Source: an uncultured Lentisphaeria bacterium
GTDB lineage: Bacteria; Verrucomicrobiota; Lentisphaeria; JABSQK01; CAJWLW01
Length of the DNA: 7,202 bases
Assembly (NCBI GenBank): GCA_913042885.1
Contig: CAJWLW010000253.1
Span: forward strand, 1 to 7,202
Direction of reading: 5' to 3'
Below the pieces are notes generated by a model. The model was not told the DNA's origin. It made no database searches and was given only the letters and a program-made list of their open reading frames with translations. The position numbers and the translations under genes were made by a program. This document shows, piece by piece, positions 1 through 6,227 of this stretch. Numbering within the stretch: the stretch's first letter is position 1; every line of letters starts with the position of its first letter.

Positions 1-2
1 TC

Positions 3-332
3 AGCTACATCGCCAAAAACACCAACGCCAATACGATTACCCACTATGTCCCGGGTGATACCGCCGGTCTCAATGCCTGCATCGAGCAGATCAAATCGAC
101 GAATCCGAGCGCTAGAGTCACAATCAGCAATGTTGCCATCGTCTCGGCAATCGGCAGCAACATGAAAGTACCAGGGTTCCTTTCCAAAACCGCCAATGCG
201 TTGGCCGAGGCAAAGATCAACATTCTGGCCTGTGACCAGTGCATGCGCCAGGTCAACATGCAGTTTATCGTCGACGAATCGGAATTCGAACTGGCGATAA
301 AGGCACTGCATCGCGGCTTGATCGAAGCCTGA
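3..332 (+). CDS. lysC: Aspartate kinase, C-terminal ACT regulatory part (5' end outside window)
   Basis: This is the last 109 codons of an aspartate kinase, read in the frame starting at base 3 and ending at TGA 330-332. Aspartate kinase phosphorylates L-aspartate in the first step toward lysine, threonine, methionine and diaminopimelate. The catalytic domain lies off the left edge. What remains is the ACT-type allosteric region. Visible hallmarks are the start of a beta strand at VAIVSAIGSNMKVPG, followed by a helix (FLSKTANALAEAKINI) and the strand motif CMRQVNMQFIV, then a closing helix ending in ALHRGLIEA. The SNMKVPGF and MRQVNMQF motifs resemble monofunctional aspartate kinases, including those linked to ectoine clusters, but the subtype cannot be fixed from a fragment. 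The gene is separated from the next by 99 bases, so it is probably a separate or upstream transcription unit. The symbol is generic. Confidence 0.88.
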   Translation, partial: SYIAKNTNANTITHYVPGDTAGLNACIEQIKSTNPSARVTISNVAIVSAIGSNMKVPGFLSKTANALAEAKINILACDQCMRQVNMQFIVDESEFELAIKALHRGLIEA

Positions 333-364
333 CACAAAGATTGCAGTCAATCATGTGGTACTGA

Positions 365-390
365 GCTGGTGCGATTCCCGGGTCACCTGC
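365..390 (+). other. Imperfect hairpin in the spacer after aspartate kinase
   Basis: GCTGGTG at 365-371 can pair with CACCTGC at 384-390, with one T-T mismatch and a 12-base loop that contains CCCGGG. No T-run follows, so it is not a typical intrinsic terminator. It is the only structure I can see in the 99-base spacer 333-431. I found no convincing -10/-35 pair there. It could be a weak terminator, part of the kinase mRNA leader, or chance. Confidence 0.22.
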
Positions 391-431
391 CACTCACATA
401 GTCAACGCAGGTTTAGCGAGACATCAGCACG

Positions 432-3400
432 ATGTTATCCTCCATAGAATGCGGCTACTGCGGCTTCGCGGTCGAGTTGGCGCCGGACACGACTGTCGAC
501 CGTGTCGCCTGCCCGTACTGTCATCGCGCTGTGCAACTGCCGAAGACCAACCTGGAGACGGGTTCGACATTCGGCGCTTACCGCATCGATAAGCTTCTTG
601 GCGTCGGCGGCATGGGCGATGTCTACCTCGCCGTCCAGCATCCGATCAATCGCAAAGTGGCACTGAAAATCCTGCCGTCGAACCTGACGACCGACCGCGA
701 CTCGCTCGATCGTTTCTTCAACGAAATGCGGATGACAGCGAAGTTCGAGCATCCGAACATCGTCACCGCGATTGAAGCCGGCAAGGTCGGCGACCTCCAT
801 TATCTGGCGATGTCCTACGTCGACGGCCAGGATCTTGATGTCATCCTGGTCAAGGACGGCGTGATGGCGGAGTCGCAGGCGCTGGGGATCGTCCGGAAAG
901 TTGCCAGTGCCCTTGACTATGCCTGGAACAAGGGGCAGGTGCTGCATCGCGACATCAAGCCCGGAAATATCATGCTGGACAACAGCGGCGAAGTGCGGCT
1001 GATGGATCTGGGCATATCCAAGAGCCTGAAAGACCCGCGTTCCGGTGGTCAGACCACGGCCGGATATGTCGTCGGCACGCCGTATTACATGAGTCCAGAG
1101 CAGGCGCGCGGCAGCAATGATCTCGACTTTCGCAGCGACATTTACTCTCTTGGCGCAACGCTCTATCACATGGTCACGGGCAGCGAACCGTTCGACAACG
1201 AAGATCCGCTGGTTGTCATGACCCAGCACATCAACGAACCCGTGCCGTCGCCCAAGAAGAAGAACTCCGCACTTACCAACGGCTGTTGTGCGCTGCTGAA
1301 ACGGATGCTCGCAAAGCCCCAAAGCGAGCGACACGAGACCTGGCAGACACTGGTCGATGACATCGACCGCGTCCTCGACGGCAAGATGCCGTCGGAAGCA
1401 GCTGTGGCAGTGCCAAACAAAAAGAAGTCCAGGGCGGCCGGCCGGGGCGCCGGCCCAAAGCTGAAGCTTGGCGCCGACCAGGCTAAAAAGTTGCGTGGCA
1501 CCTCGACGGTACCACGCCTCATGCAGGCCACGCAACCGAAGAATTCGAGCAGTCGTCTCAGGATCATTCGGTGGCTGGTTATCGGGGTTGGTGTGGCCCT
1601 GCTGGCGACTTTCATCATCATCGCCATGAGCAGCGACAGCAACACTGGCCCCACACCCCGACCGGTCACCGACGGGCAAACGAATCCGCCACTGCTGGGC
1701 ACACCGACAACGACGCTCGCCTACGCAACATTGCTGCGCGACATCGAACGAACCCGCGCGTTTGCCCAGGAACAGCCGAACGCCTACCGGGAAATCCTGC
1801 AGCGCTGGCAGGCCCTGGGCAGTGCGGCCGCAAACACGCCGCACGCCAAAACTGTGAAGCAAGAGATCGGCCGCGCGAGCAGTCGCCTGGAGCAGACCCG
1901 GCAGTCTGTGCTGACCACCCTTGAACTGCTGGCAAACGGACTGTCAGCCGCCGGCGACTACGACCGCGCCATCGCCACCGTGCGCAACTACAACGGTGAG
2001 TTTGCCAATGAAACCAGGAACGAACGCAATAAACTGGAGCAATCCCTGATCGAGTCGCAAGCTCTGCAGGTGTCGCCGCCCGAACCCGAACCCGAAACGT
2101 TCCCGAACGTCCAGTTCATTGAATGGCGCGATCGAGCCATCGGCGCCGTACTCGATCTGGACATTCGGCAGATCAAGCAGGAATTACAGGCGATGGATAT
2201 TGCGGCTACGGTGCCGGGCGACATCGATGCGCTGGAGCTCTACGAGGAAATACAGAAAACCACAACGCTGCCGACCTTGGTGCTCGATGGCTTCCGCCGG
2301 GTGGAGGGCAAAAAGACGCGGATCATAACAACCGATGGTGACCTCTCATTGGACGTTGTCAAAGTCGAAGGCGACACGATCAAGTGTACCGAGGAGCTCG
2401 AGTTCGGCCACATGCCGAAAAATATCAAGCTCGCTGACTTGAGCTCGACCGAGATGCGCAAACGTCTCGGGCGGCGGGAGGAACCACATCTGCACATCAT
2501 GCGCGGCCTGCTGTTTCTCCAGGAAAGCAAGGAGAAACCCGCTTTCAAGTACTTCAATCGTGCCGCCACGCCGCTGGCATCGCTGCTTAACGAGCGTGTG
2601 CTGGCCAACCAGCGGGCTGCTGTCGAGCAGGAAGCAGTTGCAGCGCTGGAATCCGTCCTGGCCAGAGTCAATCTGTCGCCGGCAGACCTGGGAGCACCCG
2701 ACCAAATCCAACTCGCGCCCAACAACGCGCGACGGTTGCTCACTGCATTGGACGCCTTCCTCAACCGGTACGGCGGCACCGAGGCCGCGGTCCATGTCGG
2801 ACCGGCACTGGAGTCGATACGTGATCGCCTGCAGGCACAGCCGCAGACCCCCGGACCAGGCCAGAATCAACCGCCGGCCGGCCCGCGCGTCAAGGACCTG
2901 CTGGTGCCGGTCAAACGCGTGAATCAGGGCCAGTGGAAGGTACGCACATCGGCGCTGCTGAAGAAGTTGCGGCAGAAAAATCAGAATGTGAAAAACCCGA
3001 AGTTGTGGGCTAGCGTGCAGTTCCAGCCGTTGCGCAACGGCGAAATCGGATCTGTCCGGATGCCGATCGACGGCATAACCAACCTGTCGGCGCTGTCGGC
3101 GCTGGACGGCCTCGTCCGGGTCGAATTCTACGCCTGGAACAGTGAGCGAGTCGCGGTGAATCCGCTGACCTCGATGCGCAACAAGAAGTTACTGGAAGTC
3201 ACCGTAAGCAACTGCAACCTGCGCCACCTCAACCATCTCGAGGGCATGCCGCTGCAGCGCCTGAACGTCAGCAACAACCGGATCATCGACGCCGACCCGA
3301 TCGCCGATCACAAACTCGAGTACCTCAACATTTCGGACAATCCGTTGCGCTCAGATTTTTCGTTCGCGAAGATGCCGCTGCGCTCTCTGGACATCAGCCG

Positions 3401-4184
3401 CACAGATATCGCGGAACTGAAAAACCTGGGAGGCATCCAGACCCTCATATATTTATGGATCGACGGGACACCGGTGCGGACGCTGCAGAACCTTGCCGGT
3501 CTGAAATTGCTGAGGCTGTCCGCTTCGGGCACCAAGGTGGCAAGTATCGAGTCGCTCACCAACATGCCGCTGCAGCATTTGAATCTTGCCGACACGCAGG
3601 TTCACAAATTCGATGTCATCGCCAGGTTTAAGCTGGTGGGGCTCGACTTCAGCAACACGCCGTTCCGCGATATCGACATGCTCAAGAGGATGCCGCTGGA
3701 AAGTGTGGCGTTGAACGGCTGCCCGATCACGCGCCTGCGGCCAATTGCCAGAAAGAAAATCCGTTATCTTGCCATCCGCAACACCGACGTGACCAGCATT
3801 CTGTCGGTCAAGACCATGCCGGTCGAAGAGCTCTACATTTCGAACACGGATATTTCCGATCTAAGCCCCCTGGACGGCAAGAAAATCAGTGTCCTGCATG
3901 CCGAAGGCTGTCCAATCAAAACTATTTCCTCTCTGGCGAATTGTCCGATTACCGAACTCAATATCAAGAACACGAAGGTAAAGGATATCTCCGCACTGAT
4001 GGATATTAAACTGGTATCGCTCAACATCAGCGGCACTCGAGTAACTGACCTGTCACCCTTAGAACGGACACAGTTGCGAACCCTGACCTTCAGCAACTAC
4101 CGGCCACGTCGTGACGACGCGATCTTGCGCGGCATCCACACCTTGATCTGGCTCAATGGCCGCATCTATCGGAGGCGAAACTGA
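432..4184 (+). CDS. Membrane-anchored Ser/Thr protein kinase with N-terminal zinc ribbon and extracytoplasmic leucine-rich repeats
   Basis: A 1250-residue receptor-like Hanks-type kinase. Residues 7-30 carry two CxxC pairs (Cys7/10 and Cys27/30), a likely zinc ribbon. The kinase domain spans about 50-315: glycine loop LLGVGGMGDVY (55-65), ATP lysine Lys79 in VALKIL, helix-C Glu98, catalytic loop HRDIKPGN (172-179), metal-binding Asp192 in DLG rather than DFG, SPE (221-223) replacing APE, and Asp236. All catalytic residues are present, so it should be active. A lysine-rich linker (about 329-380) leads to a single transmembrane helix (381-399). The basic residues before it suggest the kinase is cytoplasmic and the rest external. 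Residues 430-545 look helical or coiled-coil. Residues 560-800 are a mixed beta/helical region I cannot name, flanked by proline-rich linkers (549-556, 804-818). Residues 870-1237 are leucine-rich repeats. The start is fixed by the ribbon beginning right after Met1; the upstream Shine-Dalgarno is weak. The ligand and substrates are unknown. The stop overlaps folK by one base. Confidence 0.93.
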   Translation: MLSSIECGYCGFAVELAPDTTVDRVACPYCHRAVQLPKTNLETGSTFGAYRIDKLLGVGGMGDVYLAVQHPINRKVALKILPSNLTTDRDSLDRFFNEMRMTAKFEHPNIVTAIEAGKVGDLHYLAMSYVDGQDLDVILVKDGVMAESQALGIVRKVASALDYAWNKGQVLHRDIKPGNIMLDNSGEVRLMDLGISKSLKDPRSGGQTTAGYVVGTPYYMSPEQARGSNDLDFRSDIYSLGATLYHMVTGSEPFDNEDPLVVMTQHINEPVPSPKKKNSALTNGCCALLKRMLAKPQSERHETWQTLVDDIDRVLDGKMPSEAAVAVPNKKKSRAAGRGAGPKLKLGADQAKKLRGTSTVPRLMQATQPKNSSSRLRIIRWLVIGVGVALLATFIIIAMSSDSNTGPTPRPVTDGQTNPPLLGTPTTTLAYATLLRDIERTRAFAQEQPNAYREILQRWQALGSAAANTPHAKTVKQEIGRASSRLEQTRQSVLTTLELLANGLSAAGDYDRAIATVRNYNGEFANETRNERNKLEQSLIESQALQVSPPEPEPETFPNVQFIEWRDRAIGAVLDLDIRQIKQELQAMDIAATVPGDIDALELYEEIQKTTTLPTLVLDGFRRVEGKKTRIITTDGDLSLDVVKVEGDTIKCTEELEFGHMPKNIKLADLSSTEMRKRLGRREEPHLHIMRGLLFLQESKEKPAFKYFNRAATPLASLLNERVLANQRAAVEQEAVAALESVLARVNLSPADLGAPDQIQLAPNNARRLLTALDAFLNRYGGTEAAVHVGPALESIRDRLQAQPQTPGPGQNQPPAGPRVKDLLVPVKRVNQGQWKVRTSALLKKLRQKNQNVKNPKLWASVQFQPLRNGEIGSVRMPIDGITNLSALSALDGLVRVEFYAWNSERVAVNPLTSMRNKKLLEVTVSNCNLRHLNHLEGMPLQRLNVSNNRIIDADPIADHKLEYLNISDNPLRSDFSFAKMPLRSLDISRTDIAELKNLGGIQTLIYLWIDGTPVRTLQNLAGLKLLRLSASGTKVASIESLTNMPLQHLNLADTQVHKFDVIARFKLVGLDFSNTPFRDIDMLKRMPLESVALNGCPITRLRPIARKKIRYLAIRNTDVTSILSVKTMPVEELYISNTDISDLSPLDGKKISVLHAEGCPIKTISSLANCPITELNIKNTKVKDISALMDIKLVSLNISGTRVTDLSPLERTQLRTLTFSNYRPRRDDAILRGIHTLIWLNGRIYRRRN
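1572..1628 (+). other. Single transmembrane helix of the receptor kinase
   Basis: Codons 381-399 of the kinase encode WLVIGVGVALLATFIIIAM, an uninterrupted 19-residue hydrophobic stretch without charges. It is preceded by basic residues (SRLRIIR) and followed by polar, proline- and threonine-rich sequence (SSDSNTGPTPRP). By the positive-inside rule, the kinase end is cytoplasmic and the LRR end is periplasmic or outside the membrane. No other segment of the protein is as hydrophobic, so a one-pass topology is likely. Confidence 0.85.
3189..4073 (+). repeat. Leucine-rich-repeat array, 14 units of 21-22 residues with 42-residue higher-order period
   Basis: Residues 920-1214 of the kinase divide into 14 consecutive units with the pattern LxxLxIxxTxVxxLxxL. 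Thirteen are exactly 21 residues and one (983-1004) is 22. Less regular units precede them from about residue 872, and a divergent cap follows (1215-1237). Two unit types alternate. One ends in Met-Pro or Cys-Pro (ends at 940, 982, 1046, 1088, 1130, 1172). The other ends in Lys (961, 1025, 1067, 1109, 1151, 1193). At the DNA level, ATGCCGCTG recurs at 3246, 3372, 3564 and 3690, with variants at 3816 and 3942. Spacings are 126, 192, 126, 126 and 126 bases. A short-unit LRR solenoid of this kind normally forms a protein-binding surface; the partner is unknown. Confidence 0.88.
4171..4175 (+). promoter_or_regulatory. Shine-Dalgarno site for folK inside the kinase gene
   Basis: GGAGG lies eight bases before the folK ATG at 4184, within the last codons of the kinase. 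Together with the one-base stop/start overlap (TGATG at 4182-4186), it supports this start and suggests folK can be translated both by fresh initiation and by coupling to the kinase. It is the only strong Shine-Dalgarno in the five-gene run. Confidence 0.75.
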
Positions 4185-4669
4185 TGGCACCGGCCAGTCA
4201 TCGCGTGGCGCTCGGGCTGGGCAGCAATCTGGGCGACCGCCGGGCGTATTTGGGCACCGCGGCGGCGCATCTCGGCCAAACGGCAGTCTCCGAGCTGCAA
4301 ATGTCGTCCATGCTGGAAACCGAACCGGTTGATTGCCCGGATGACGCCGGGCTGTATCTCAACGCCGCTGTCGTCGGCCGCACCACACTTTCACCGAGCG
4401 ACCTGCACGCCGTCTGCGAATCCGTGGAAGACAAAATGGGACGACCTCGCCAGCGTGGTTATCATGACAATCGCATCATCGACATCGACATCCTTTTGTA
4501 TGATGATCTGGTCTTCGATACGACCGCGTTGCGGATTCCGCATATTTATCTGACATGCCGTGACTTTGTCCTGCGCCCGCTAAGTGAGCTGGCGCCTGAG
4601 TGGCCGGTACCTCCCGACAACATCACAGTCGCGGCGCATCTGGGAACCATGACCCCGGACCTCTGCTGA
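4184..4669 (+). CDS. folK: 2-amino-4-hydroxy-6-hydroxymethyldihydropteridine pyrophosphokinase (HPPK)
   Basis: FolK transfers pyrophosphate from ATP to 6-hydroxymethyl-7,8-dihydropterin, the step before dihydropteroate synthase in folate synthesis; it acts in the cytoplasm. At 161 residues the length is normal for a single-domain HPPK. Family motifs are in order: GSNLGDR (13-19), ETEPV (45-49), YLNAAV (58-63), the ATP- and magnesium-binding stretch Arg87-x-Arg89 through Arg97 and IDIDIL with Asp100 and Asp102, then IPH (118-120) and RDFVLRPLSELAP (126-138). Aligning with the E. coli enzyme from memory, Arg82, Arg84, Arg92, Asp95 and Asp97 are all matched without gaps, while the Trp89 position is His94. 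The start follows a strong GGAGG. The gene overlaps the kinase by one base and the next gene by one base. No folP, folB or panB-type neighbour is visible, so its place here does not reflect a folate operon. Confidence 0.94.
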   Translation: MAPASHRVALGLGSNLGDRRAYLGTAAAHLGQTAVSELQMSSMLETEPVDCPDDAGLYLNAAVVGRTTLSPSDLHAVCESVEDKMGRPRQRGYHDNRIIDIDILLYDDLVFDTTALRIPHIYLTCRDFVLRPLSELAPEWPVPPDNITVAAHLGTMTPDLC

Positions 4670-5115
4670 TGGATCCTCACCATATTCATGTCCAGGATAT
4701 TCACGTCGCGCGCAGCGGCTATGTCGAGCTCACGAAAATCAACGACGGGCACGACGGCAACCTCTGTGTCCTCGAGCAGCACCGTGACGTTCCGTTCGAG
4801 GTCAAGCGCATCTACTACATCAACAACCTGGAGAACTGCGTCAGTATCCGGGGCAAGCACGCCCACCACGAACTCGAGCAGGTGATATTCTGTATCAACG
4901 GCAGTTTTGTACTGAAGCTCGACGACGGCGAGACGCAACAGGAGATCCTTATGTACCGCGATCATGTAGGCGTGGTTCTCGGCCGCCTTTTATGGCATGA
5001 GATGCACAGCTTTTCAACCGGCTGCGTACTGCTCATCGCCGCATCCGACTACTACGACGAGTCCGACTACATCCGCAACTACGACGACTTCCTCCAGTGT
5101 GCACGGGATCATTAA
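4669..5115 (+). CDS. fdtA: dTDP-4-keto-6-deoxyglucose 3,4-ketoisomerase, FdtA/QdtA (WxcM-like) family
   Basis: A small cupin-type enzyme of 148 residues, the usual family length. FdtA and QdtA move the keto group of dTDP-4-keto-6-deoxyglucose from C4 to C3, giving the galacto or gluco 3-keto product. Family hallmarks are PFEVKRIYYI (42-51), RGKHAH (61-66), the helix/strand LEQVIF, LDDGE (84-88), LWHEMHSFS (108-116) and ASDYYDESDYIRNYDDF (125-141). His64 and His66 match the two active-site histidines of characterised FdtA (49 and 51, recalled from Aneurinibacillus FdtA). The residue after HAH is His67, where Lys is common. I place the start at ATG 4669, which overlaps the folK stop in TGATG. 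The frame is open back to an ATG at 4600, but that would overlap folK by 70 bases and add a tail absent from the family. Whether the product is of Fuc3N or Qui3N type cannot be told from sequence alone, so fdtA is used for the family. Confidence 0.88.
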   Translation: MDPHHIHVQDIHVARSGYVELTKINDGHDGNLCVLEQHRDVPFEVKRIYYINNLENCVSIRGKHAHHELEQVIFCINGSFVLKLDDGETQQEILMYRDHVGVVLGRLLWHEMHSFSTGCVLLIAASDYYDESDYIRNYDDFLQCARDH

Positions 5116-5135
5116 GTTTTCTTCACGGGTACCTA

Positions 5136-6227
5136 ATGATTCTGTTCAACGATTTCAAATCCCACTACGATGCGGTACGCGACGAAATCCGTCCGGCTGT
5201 GGATCGGGTACTCGAGAGCGCATGGTACATCCTCGGCGAAGAACTGCAGGCGTTCGAGCAGTCATTCAGCAAATACATCGGCGCCGGCTACGCTGTCGGT
5301 GTTGCCTCCGGTACCGATGCCATCGCGCTGGCCCTGATGGCGACAGAGATCGGTGACGGCGATGAAGTGATTACCAGCAACATGACTGCGTTCCCGACGA
5401 TCACCGGAATCACGATGACCGGGGCAGTGCCGGTAGTTGTCGACATCGATCCAGCGACCGGTCTGCTCGATCCGGCGGCAGTCGAAGCTGCGATCACACC
5501 GCGATCGCGCGCCGTAGTGCCGGTGCATCTGTACGGTCAGAGTTGCGATATGGATGCGATCACGGCATTAACGCAAGCGCATCGAATCAGCGTGATCGAA
5601 GACTGCGCTCAGTCGGTCGGTGCAACCTGCCGCGGGAAGACGACCGGGACGATCGGCAAGCTTGGATGCTTTTCCTTTTACCCTACTAAGAACCTGGGCG
5701 CTTTCGGCGACGCGGGAGCCGTAGTCACCAACGATGCAAACCTGCATGAGCGGCTTCTGCAGCTACGCAATTATGGCCAGAGCCGGCGCTATTATCACGC
5801 CAGCCAGGGCATCAACAGCCGGCTCGACGAGATACAGGCAGCGATTCTCAACGTCAAGTTGAAACATCTGGATCGCTGGACCGCGCGCCGCCGGAAAATC
5901 GCCGCACGCTATCGTGAACTTTTACCGGCCGGCTGCCTGCTGACAATCCGGGAATACGGTGAACCGGTGTACCATTTGTTTCCGATCAAGGTGAAGCAGC
6001 GCGATGCCTTCATCGAACACATGAGGGACAGCGGCGTCCAGACCCTGATCCACTATCCCGTACCGGTACACCGGCAGGAAGCCTTCAAAAGGCAGAAGCA
6101 CCAGTTGTTCGACGCCACCGACGCGTTCGCCGCCGAAATCGTCAGCCTGCCCATTCACCCGGAGCTTACCGACACCGAGGTGGAACAAGTGGCTGCCGCC
6201 GCTGCCGCCGGCGCTGGATATCCATGA
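5136..6227 (+). CDS. fdtB: PLP-dependent dTDP-3-keto-6-deoxyhexose 3-aminotransferase, FdtB type (DegT/DnrJ/EryC1/StrS family)
   Basis: A 363-residue sugar aminotransferase of normal family length. It probably transfers an amino group from glutamate to C3 of the keto-sugar made by the preceding isomerase, giving dTDP-3-amino-3,6-dideoxyhexose. Motifs: FNDFKSHY at the N terminus (4-11), WYILGEELQAFE (30-41), ASGTDAI (57-63) for phosphate binding, PVHLYGQ (129-135), EDCAQS (155-160) with Asp156 for the cofactor pyridine nitrogen, and SFYPTKNLGAFGDAG (180-194) with Lys185 as the Schiff-base lysine. RNYGQ (211-215) and NSRLDEIQAA (227-236) follow as in the family. I chose ATG 5136 because family members begin MIxFNDFK. 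An in-frame GTG at 5097 would add 13 residues of no family likeness. There is no clear Shine-Dalgarno. The gene lies 20 bases after fdtA and overlaps the next gene by four bases. DegT-fold membership is near certain; the 3-amino specificity rests on sequence likeness plus the adjacent ketoisomerase. Confidence 0.88.
   Translation: MILFNDFKSHYDAVRDEIRPAVDRVLESAWYILGEELQAFEQSFSKYIGAGYAVGVASGTDAIALALMATEIGDGDEVITSNMTAFPTITGITMTGAVPVVVDIDPATGLLDPAAVEAAITPRSRAVVPVHLYGQSCDMDAITALTQAHRISVIEDCAQSVGATCRGKTTGTIGKLGCFSFYPTKNLGAFGDAGAVVTNDANLHERLLQLRNYGQSRRYYHASQGINSRLDEIQAAILNVKLKHLDRWTARRRKIAARYRELLPAGCLLTIREYGEPVYHLFPIKVKQRDAFIEHMRDSGVQTLIHYPVPVHRQEAFKRQKHQLFDATDAFAAEIVSLPIHPELTDTEVEQVAAAAAAGAGYP

Noticed and set aside
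356..372. Possible sigma-54 promoter (TGGTAC followed by TGGTGC)
   Set aside because: The required GG-N10-GC spacing is not met: ten bases after the GG the sequence is GT.
365..395. tRNA-like 3' end (GGTGCGATTCCCGG followed by TGCCA)
   Set aside because: It resembles a T-arm by eye, but no acceptor, D-arm or anticodon arm can be built upstream within the spacer, and the T-loop does not have the TTCRA form.
435..1862. Long open minus-strand frame of 475 codons opposite the kinase
   Set aside because: It lies entirely antisense to the zinc ribbon and kinase domain, whose motifs are unmistakable. GC-rich coding DNA often leaves the opposite strand open. The translation shows no family motif.
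4600..4668. Longer start for the ketoisomerase at ATG 4600
   Set aside because: It would overlap folK by 70 bases and add 23 residues unlike the family, whereas ATG 4669 forms a TGATG junction and gives the usual length.
5097..5135. GTG 5097 start for the aminotransferase
   Set aside because: It adds 13 residues with no family likeness and overlaps fdtA. Family members begin at MIxFNDFK, which matches ATG 5136.
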